Source: Alphaproteobacteria bacterium (lineage in GTDB: Bacteria; Pseudomonadota; Alphaproteobacteria; Puniceispirillales; UBA1172). Taken from it: DNA of 64,000 nt. Position numbers and translations under genes: made by a program. This document shows positions 58,565-64,000 of the stretch, piece after piece. The stretch lies in NCBI GenBank assembly GCA_016778985.1, contig JADHOM010000001.1, forward strand, positions 109,613 to 173,612, in the 5' to 3' direction. Positions within the stretch are counted from its first letter, which is position 1, and each line of letters starts with the position of its first letter. The notes below the pieces were generated by a model. The model had not been told where the DNA came from, did not search any database, and worked only from the letters and a program-made list of their open reading frames with translations.

Positions 58565-58912
58565 ATGATACGCGCACTAATCATATTTATGGCTTTCTTA
58601 CTGGCATCACCGGTGATGGCGGAAACCCCGCAACAAAGGTGGATTGGTGACGTGCCAATTATGGATAATATGAGGATTGAAAGTGATCTAGGATTTGCTT
58701 TTGATAGCCCTGATGGCCGCATTGTCGTCATTTATGTATCAGGATCATCCAATCAAAGCGATTTGCAGAATTATTATGATATGGCCTTAATCCCATTAGG
58801 CTGGGAGGCGGATGATAATCTGGCATGGCATCGGCAAAACGAAAGATTGGTCATTAGTTCCGCCCAAGCCGGTGAGACTAACTTATGGAAAATCGCCATC
58901 ATGCCTGAATGA
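58565..58912 (+). CDS. Small exported protein of unknown function
   Basis: The 115-residue protein has a signal peptide (ALIIFMAFLLASPVMAE, cleaved near residue 20). The mature part is about 95 residues with mixed strands (IVVIYVSGSSNQSDLQNYYDMALIPLGWEADDNLAWHRQNERLVIS). The pattern of a strand, a helix with LQNYYDMALIPLGWE and a final KIAIM strand resembles small periplasmic domains that pack like ferredoxin folds, but I do not recognise a named family. It follows mutM by 15 bases with AAGG upstream and is likely co-transcribed with it. No membrane segment or lipobox is present in the mature part. Confidence 0.72.
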   Translation: MIRALIIFMAFLLASPVMAETPQQRWIGDVPIMDNMRIESDLGFAFDSPDGRIVVIYVSGSSNQSDLQNYYDMALIPLGWEADDNLAWHRQNERLVISSAQAGETNLWKIAIMPE

Positions 58913-58940
58913 AGCAGGCAATCCCCCTTATTCTATGTCA

Positions 58941-58970
58941 AAACATGATGAAACATGATGAAACATGATG
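58941..58970. repeat. Perfect 10-bp tandem repeat, three copies
   Basis: AAACATGATG at 58941, 58951 and 58961 in the spacer before rpsT. Confidence 0.92.
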
Positions 58971-59051
58971 AAAAATGGGGAAAGTCTTGACAAGCTCTGT
59001 GGTTTGAGGCATTAACGCCGCAATCAAGATCTATTTATAAGAGGATTGGTC

Positions 59052-59318
59052 ATGGCCAACCATAAATCAGCGAAAAAACGCATTCGGCGTAATTCAGCTT
59101 TTGAAGACATTAATCGGGATCGCCGAAGCCGTATCCGCACATTTATCAAAAAGGTAGAGGCAGCGATTGCTAGCGGTGATCAGGAAGCAGCACGCGAAGC
59201 CCTAAAGCACGCTCAGCCTGAAATGCATCGGGGTGTCACGAAAGGTATTTTTCATAAAAATACCATGTCCAGAAAACTATCACGGCTTTCTGCGGCGATT
59301 AAGGCAATTGCCGCCTAA
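59052..59318 (+). CDS. rpsT: 30S ribosomal protein S20
   Basis: S20 binds 16S rRNA early in 30S assembly. The 88-residue basic protein starts [14 protein letters not shown], the family hallmark, and continues with [14 protein letters not shown] and [12 protein letters not shown]. The ATG at 59052 is six bases after AGAGGA; a TTG at 59046 is in frame but less likely. It is followed by a clear terminator and then by the dnaA upstream region, the same order as in several alphaproteobacteria. Confidence 0.98.
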   Translation: MANHKSAKKRIRRNSAFEDINRDRRSRIRTFIKKVEAAIASGDQEAAREALKHAQPEMHRGVTKGIFHKNTMSRKLSRLSAAIKAIAA

Positions 59319-59354
59319 GCATCCCAGTAACGAATGCAAAAATCAGTATTTTGG

Positions 59355-59382
59355 AAAAGCCTGTCTCCCGACAGGCTTTTTT
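59355..59382 (+). terminator. Rho-independent terminator after rpsT
   Basis: AAAAGCCTGTC (59355-59365), loop TCCC, GACAGGC (59370-59376) and TTTTTT form a perfect terminator. Confidence 0.93.
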
Positions 59383-59903
59383 ATTACCGATTCGGATAAG
59401 CAGTTTAGAAGTCAGAATTAATCTGGTTTCTAGGGTAAATTGATTCGAGTGTTGAATCTGTTAACTTTTCTTTAAAACCGCCATGATCACAACGCGCACA
59501 TGCAGGCGCGCAAAGGTTAAATTAGGATGAGACGAGAAAGATGAAGTGATGACCGCGCTTTATTCAAAGCCTTGATTTTCCATACGCATTTTTTTTCAAA
59601 ATAATTTTTTTAGGACTTGACGACAAGATTAATGCAAATTGACTTGAAGGGTTTTTGCAGTTCTGAAAATATAACAGAACTTAGACACAAACAGATATCT
59701 GTTTACTGTCTCCAGTTCTTGAACTTTGTTTTCATCCTGCTTTGGCATTTTTGTCCGAAGTGACCGCTTTCGATATAGACGATACTTGTCGTAAATATCA
59801 GGTAGATATGAGGCGGATATTGGTATCGAAATGCGGTTCTTGGATACATATGGGTGGATAGTATTAGTCAAATTAATTAGTTTAGGCTGAAGGAATATAA
59901 AAT
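59383..59903. other. 521-base non-coding region before dnaA
   Basis: This is the longest gene-free stretch of the window. It is AT-rich with T-runs (59588-59611). TTGACT/TATAAC-like hexamers around 59639-59675 have wrong spacing for one promoter. I find no perfect DnaA box; only weak GGATA-containing near-matches occur at about 59392, 59813, 59841 and 59855. A reading frame on the minus strand (59629-59970) has no protein-like features. It should hold the dnaA promoter, but no element can be fixed by eye. Confidence 0.5.
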
Positions 59904-61313
59904 ATGGGCTCGGATAGTAATAACAATAACAAAACCAGCCCAAACCAAGCTGATGACCATCTTTTAACAAAATGGACGCGGGTTAAGGATCGCATCCGCG
60001 TTGATCTTGGCGATAATATCTGGCGTAACTGGATCAAGGGGCTAGATATTTATGGGCTTGAACACGGTATTGTTATGTTGGGCTCTGCCTCTAGCTTTGT
60101 AACAGCTCGGGTAAATAGCCAATACGCCGATCGCTTGCGTATGTATTGGCAAGCCGAAGACCAATCGGTGCGCGACGTTAAAGTCAGCCATAAACAGCAT
60201 GTTCCTGTGATGCCGGAAAAATCTAATATGACGGCTGGCATGGCGGCTGAGATGATGGCGCCAGTTGCTAAAACTGATAGCGGCGATGAGCTTGGCGGGG
60301 TTCTTGACCCGCGTATGACATTTAATAATTTTATTGTTGGTAAACCGAACGAACTTGCCTATGCCGCTGCCATGCGCGTCGCTGAATCTGATGTGCCGTC
60401 TTTCAATCCCTTGTTTCTGCATGGTGGTGTGGGTTTAGGCAAAACGCATTTGATGCATGCGATTGCATGGCAAATTAGACGCCGTGACCCGTCGCGCAAG
60501 GTTGTCTATCTATCGGCGGAAAAGTTTATGTACCGATTTATTCGCGCGCTTCGCTTTCGTGATACTATGCAATTCAAAGAACAGTTCCGATCTGTTGATG
60601 TGTTGATGGTGGATGATGTGCAATTCATCAGTGGTAAAGACAGCACACAAGAAGAGTTTTTTCACACATTTAACGCATTGATTGACCAGAACAGGCAAAT
60701 TATCCTATCGGCGGATAAATCACCGACCAATCTTGATGGTATGGAAGAACGCCTGCGGTCACGTCTGAACTGGGGTATGGTGGCAGATATTCATCCCACC
60801 ACATTTGAGCTGCGCTTTGGTATTCTGCAAGCACGGGCGGAGCTTGAGGGCATTGATCTGCCGCAAAAGGTCATGGAATACTTGGCACATAAAATTACCT
60901 CAAATGTGCGTGAGTTAGAAGGCTCCCTAAATCGCTTATCTGCCTATGCGTCGCTATTTGATGTGCCGATCACCATTGATACGGTTCATGAAGTCTTAAG
61001 CGATCTGTTACGGTCAAGTTCGGCGCAAATCTCAATTGATGCTATCCAGCGTGAAGTGGCGCGCTACTATAATATCAGGCAGACAGAAATGCATTCTAAC
61101 CGGCGCTCAAGAAACATTGTTCGGCCGCGCCAAATTGCCATGTATCTGGCAAAAAACCTGACCAATTGCTCATATCCGCAAATTGGCAGCCGATTTGGTG
61201 ACAGAGACCATACCACAGTTATGCATGCGGTGCGTAAGATTGAGGATATGATGACAGAAGATCGTCAAATTGCCGATGATGTTGTTATGATCCGCTCACT
61301 TCTCAGCAGCTAA
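59904..61313 (+). CDS. dnaA: Chromosomal replication initiator DnaA
   Basis: DnaA binds DnaA boxes and melts the origin. The 469-residue protein has domain I (WTRVKDRIRVDLGDNIWRNWIKGLDI), a short linker, and the AAA+ domain III with Walker A in HGGVGLGKTHLMHAI (about 171-185), VLMVDDVQFISGK as Walker B and NVRELEGSLNRL. The DNA-binding domain IV ends it, with the signature SRNIVRPRQIAMYLAKNLTNCSYPQIGSRFGDRDHTTVMHA. AAGGA lies ten bases upstream of the ATG. It opens dnaA-dnaN-recF-gyrB. Confidence 0.98.
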   Translation: MGSDSNNNNKTSPNQADDHLLTKWTRVKDRIRVDLGDNIWRNWIKGLDIYGLEHGIVMLGSASSFVTARVNSQYADRLRMYWQAEDQSVRDVKVSHKQHVPVMPEKSNMTAGMAAEMMAPVAKTDSGDELGGVLDPRMTFNNFIVGKPNELAYAAAMRVAESDVPSFNPLFLHGGVGLGKTHLMHAIAWQIRRRDPSRKVVYLSAEKFMYRFIRALRFRDTMQFKEQFRSVDVLMVDDVQFISGKDSTQEEFFHTFNALIDQNRQIILSADKSPTNLDGMEERLRSRLNWGMVADIHPTTFELRFGILQARAELEGIDLPQKVMEYLAHKITSNVRELEGSLNRLSAYASLFDVPITIDTVHEVLSDLLRSSSAQISIDAIQREVARYYNIRQTEMHSNRRSRNIVRPRQIAMYLAKNLTNCSYPQIGSRFGDRDHTTVMHAVRKIEDMMTEDRQIADDVVMIRSLLSS

Positions 61314-61546
61314 ACCGAGCGCTGCTCATTTCCGATAAGAACACATTATATTGTGGTATTTAGGCATAAAAACATGCTATAAATTGTGTTGTCTGCATAA
61401 ATGATGATATCATGCTGTGGCTTGATAAAGTTATTATTTGAGATGCAAAATGGTTCATCTTAGCGGCTTGAATTTGACAAGAACGATCTTAAACTCGAAT
61501 GACTAAAATCCTAGCATGACCAAAAAGACTAGAGAAAGGCCTCGCC

Positions 61547-62653
61547 ATGAAACTAAGCATTGATCGCGCCGCATTGATTAAGCCGCTTGGTCATATCCAA
61601 GGTGTAGTAGAACGGCGGAATACGATACCAATTTTATCTAATATGGTGATTAGAGCTGAGGCTGGTCAGTTGAAGTTGACCGCCACCGATATGGAAATGG
61701 ATATGGTGGAAACCACCCATGCCGCTGTCGCCGAAGAAGGCGTCATCACAACACCGGCCCATATGCTTTATGATATTGTCCGTAAATTGCCCGAAGGCTC
61801 GGAGATTACCATCTCGTCTGACGATAGTGGTCAAGCGCAGATTAGCGCTGGTCGCTCGACATTCCGTCTGCCCATTCTGCCGGTTGCGGATTTTCCAGCG
61901 ATTAGCAATGCTGAAATGCCAGTTTCATTTCATGTGCCGGCGGCTGACCTCAAATCGATGATTGAGTTAACCCGTATGGCGACTTCAACCGAAGAATCGC
62001 GGTATTATTTGAACGGCATTTATTTGCATCAAACCCCTGAACGTCAACTGCGTGCTGTGGCGACTGATGGGCATCGGCTCGCCTTGACCCAGATGGATTT
62101 ACCGCAAGGAGCGGAAACCATGCCGTCGGTGATTATTCCGCGCAAGGCCTATACCGAGTTATTCCGCTTAATGGAAGATTATGATGGCGATGTTGAGGTT
62201 GGGCTTTCGGATAATCGGGCGCGCTTTTCATTGGGTCAGGTTGTCATGACGTCAAAGCTGATTGATGGCACATTTCCTGATTATGACCGTGTTGTTCCGA
62301 AAGATAATCAACGCAAATCGACGGTCAGCGTTGCTGATTTCAGCGCCGCGGTTGATCGTGTGTCGACGATCTCTGCTGAAAAAACCCGAACCGTTCAGCT
62401 TACGTTCAGTAGCGGTAGCCTAACCATCTCAGCGAGTAGCGTTGATCAGGCAAGCGCGACAGAAGTCATTGAGGCGAGCTGGTCTGATGATGATCTGAAG
62501 ATTGGGTTTAATGCGCGGTATTTACTGGATATTACCCATTTGATTGAAGGTGATGATATGGAGTTTGCCTTTGCAGAACCATCTAACCCGACACTGATCC
62601 GATCACCCAAAGATGACGCTAGTCTGTTTGTGGTGATGCCAATGCGCGTCTGA
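61547..62653 (+). CDS. dnaN: DNA polymerase III beta subunit (sliding clamp)
   Basis: DnaN forms the dimeric ring that keeps polymerase on DNA. The 368-residue protein starts MKLSIDRAALIKPLGHIQGVVERRNTIPILSNM. It has YYLNGIYLHQ and LRAVATDGHRLALTQ in the second domain and ends with the C-terminal MPMRV peptide, the pocket-side tail of the family. It lies 233 bases after dnaA. That gap has a TTGACA at 61474-61479 that could be a -35 box, with no good -10 at the expected distance. The remainder of the gap shows nothing else. Confidence 0.98.
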   Translation: MKLSIDRAALIKPLGHIQGVVERRNTIPILSNMVIRAEAGQLKLTATDMEMDMVETTHAAVAEEGVITTPAHMLYDIVRKLPEGSEITISSDDSGQAQISAGRSTFRLPILPVADFPAISNAEMPVSFHVPAADLKSMIELTRMATSTEESRYYLNGIYLHQTPERQLRAVATDGHRLALTQMDLPQGAETMPSVIIPRKAYTELFRLMEDYDGDVEVGLSDNRARFSLGQVVMTSKLIDGTFPDYDRVVPKDNQRKSTVSVADFSAAVDRVSTISAEKTRTVQLTFSSGSLTISASSVDQASATEVIEASWSDDDLKIGFNARYLLDITHLIEGDDMEFAFAEPSNPTLIRSPKDDASLFVVMPMRV

Positions 62654-62672
62654 TCAGGTTCAGGATTTTCGT

Positions 62673-63845
62673 GTGATTGCAAGTAACCCCATTTCTCAAC
62701 CAGCGCAGGCGTCACCGCAAGCATGGATACGGCGCCTTGGATTAAGCCGATTTCGCAATTACCATGATCTTGATCTTATGCTTGATGAGCGCATGGTGAT
62801 CTTGATTGGCCCTAATGGTGCTGGCAAAACCAATATTATGGAGGCGGTTTCATTGATGGCGCCAGGTCGTGGTTTGCGGCGGGCAAAGCGTGAGCAGCTG
62901 ATGCTAAACGGCGAGGCACATAAACGGCCTGCTGCCGCATTCAGCGATAACTGGCGCTGGGCCATTTCATGTGAGGCGGTAACAGAGTTTGGCGCATTTC
63001 GGGCTGGAACAGGCGAAGAGGTTAATCAAGATAATGGTCGCCGGGTAATTCGCCTTGATGGCGTTAACGCATCACAAGCGGCGCTTGCCGAACGCTTAGC
63101 GATATCGTGGCTAACCCCAGATATGGACAGTGTTCTGGCTAGCTCACCTAGTGAAAGGCGGCGGTTTTTGGATCGCTTAGTTATCGCTTTTGATCCTGCC
63201 CATGCTGGCCGATTAAGCCGTTATGAGCGTGGTATGCGGCAAAGAAATCGTCTGCTTGAAGATGGGGCGGAAGACCGCTGGCTTGCTGCTGTTGAGCAAG
63301 AGCTTGCGGAAACGGGTGTTGCTATTATTGCGGCGCGGCAGACCATGGGTGATGCTCTTGATCAAGAAGCTGCTATGCCGGTAGTTGGCTTTCCGGCGGC
63401 ACGGCTAAGGATAACAGGGCTTGCTGAAACATGGCTTCATGACATGCCAGCGGTCGATGTTGAGGATCGCATCAGGTCAGCGGCGCGGAGCCAGCGACAA
63501 CTCGGTGAGGTTACCATGCCAGGGCCGCATAACAGCGTCTTGGAAGTGCGCCATTCGGATACTGGCCAGATGGCGGAAACCTCATCAACAGGTGAACAGA
63601 AATCGCTGGTTATATCTGTTATCTTGGCGCATGCGCGCTTGCAGAATCAACGTCTGTCACGACCACCTATCCTTTTGCTAGACGATATTGTCTCGCATCT
63701 GGATGCGGAGCGAAGATTAGCCTTATTTGCGTTGACCAGCGCTTTACCGGGGCAGGTGTGGTTTAGCGGTACGGACAGCATTAGCTTTGCGCCGATAAGC
63801 CGTGAGGCCAATGTCATTCATCTTGATAAAGGGCAATTGATTTAA
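62673..63845 (+). CDS. recF: DNA replication and repair protein RecF
   Basis: RecF loads RecA at gaps with RecO and RecR. The start codon is GTG. The SMC-like ATPase has WIRRLGLSRFRNYHDLDL, Walker A in GPNGAGKTNIMEAVSLMAPGRGLRRA (about 47-72) and RRRFLDRLVIAFDP. The ABC signature region is STGEQKSLVISVILAHA, and Walker B is PILLLDDIVSHLDAERR (about 329-345). The length of 390 residues is normal. It lies 19 bases after dnaN, so the two are co-transcribed. Confidence 0.96.
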   Translation: MIASNPISQPAQASPQAWIRRLGLSRFRNYHDLDLMLDERMVILIGPNGAGKTNIMEAVSLMAPGRGLRRAKREQLMLNGEAHKRPAAAFSDNWRWAISCEAVTEFGAFRAGTGEEVNQDNGRRVIRLDGVNASQAALAERLAISWLTPDMDSVLASSPSERRRFLDRLVIAFDPAHAGRLSRYERGMRQRNRLLEDGAEDRWLAAVEQELAETGVAIIAARQTMGDALDQEAAMPVVGFPAARLRITGLAETWLHDMPAVDVEDRIRSAARSQRQLGEVTMPGPHNSVLEVRHSDTGQMAETSSTGEQKSLVISVILAHARLQNQRLSRPPILLLDDIVSHLDAERRLALFALTSALPGQVWFSGTDSISFAPISREANVIHLDKGQLI

Positions 63846-63942
63846 CGATTAATGATAAAGCAATGGTAGCAAATAGCAGAGATAATAGCAGGCAGATGTT
63901 AAGACGGATTAATGTCATCATAGCGATGGGAAGGATAAGCAC

Positions 63943-64000
63943 ATGAGCGATCAAGATCAGGATAGCCAGACCGCAGGTGAATATGGCGCCGATCAGATTA
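63943..64000 (+). CDS. gyrB: DNA gyrase subunit B, 5' end only
   Basis: Nineteen codons are visible before the window ends. MSDQDQDSQTAGEYGADQI fits the alphaproteobacterial GyrB start, where EYGADSIKVLKGLDAVRKRPG normally follows. AAGGA lies before the ATG. The position directly after recF supports the call. GyrB is the ATPase subunit of the supercoiling enzyme. Confidence 0.85.
   Translation, partial: MSDQDQDSQTAGEYGADQI

Noticed and set aside
59383..59903. Replication origin next to dnaA
   Set aside because: No cluster of DnaA boxes; in alphaproteobacteria the origin is often away from dnaA.
59629..59970. Minus-strand 113-codon frame before dnaA
   Set aside because: Tyr/Lys/Phe-rich translation typical of AT-rich non-coding DNA, no ribosome-binding site, and it overlaps the dnaA start.

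Overview
The window is a stretch of core alphaproteobacterial chromosome with almost no accessory DNA. The evidence is the gene content and order: rsmI-yraN beside an LpoA-like lipoprotein, hemW-rdgB-rph divergent from hrcA-grpE-dnaK-dnaJ, a fabI-fabB-fabA cluster divergent from an Irr-type Fur-family regulator, ubiE-ubiB, mutM, and rpsT-dnaA-dnaN-recF-gyrB. The base composition is moderate (I judge it below 50% GC, with many GAT/ATT codons) and the spacers are short. This is compatible with a marine alphaproteobacterium of the SAR116 (Puniceispirillum) type, but that placement is inference from memory of gene order and not a computed result. No tRNA, rRNA, insertion sequence, prophage or CRISPR array was seen.

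Layout. 1-7.5 kb: BON-domain lipoprotein (cut by the window edge), yraN, rsmI, LpoA-like lipoprotein, hemW-rdgB-rph (4-nt overlaps), hrcA. 7.5-11.7 kb: grpE, dnaK, dnaJ, with two heat-shock-type promoters. 11.8-15.6 kb: dapB, a DUF2244 membrane protein, nth, an unknown lipoprotein, a PfkB-family kinase. 15.7-24.7 kb: mutS, glnD-murJ, trpS, a NifU/Nfu-type Fe-S protein. 24.7-28.2 kb: Bax-like glucosaminidase, polysaccharide deacetylase, tsaB-rimI. 28.3-35.7 kb: miaB, phoH-ybeY-corC-lnt, metK-trmB. 35.8-45.3 kb: the translation/RNA operon rimP-nusA-ylxR-infB-rbfA-truB-rpsO, then pnp. 45.3-50.8 kb: fabI, fabB, fabA, irr, katG. 50.8-57.7 kb: SH3 protein, D-2-hydroxyacid dehydrogenase, E1-like ThiF/MoeB protein, dut, coaBC, ubiB-ubiE. 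57.7-64 kb: mutM, a small exported protein, rpsT, dnaA, dnaN, recF and the first codons of gyrB.

The most unusual item is coaBC. The bifunctional CoA-synthesis enzyme starts with an extra Cro-like helix-turn-helix domain. Its promoter carries two TTCACA-N3-TGTGAA-type palindromes about 32 bp apart, one over the -35 box and one over the expected transcription start. Together these suggest a self-regulating metabolic enzyme. Other points of interest are an Irr-box-like palindrome before katG, a perfect DnaA box inside the pnp promoter, a terminator-like hairpin in the leader of the rimP-nusA operon, and about ten short (9-16 bp) tandem duplications scattered through spacers and linker codons.

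The genes mostly serve separate core functions: proteostasis, DNA repair, envelope building, tRNA/rRNA modification, translation initiation, RNA turnover, fatty acid synthesis, ubiquinone synthesis and replication start. Several are tightly coupled translationally by ATGA, TAATG or TGATG overlaps.
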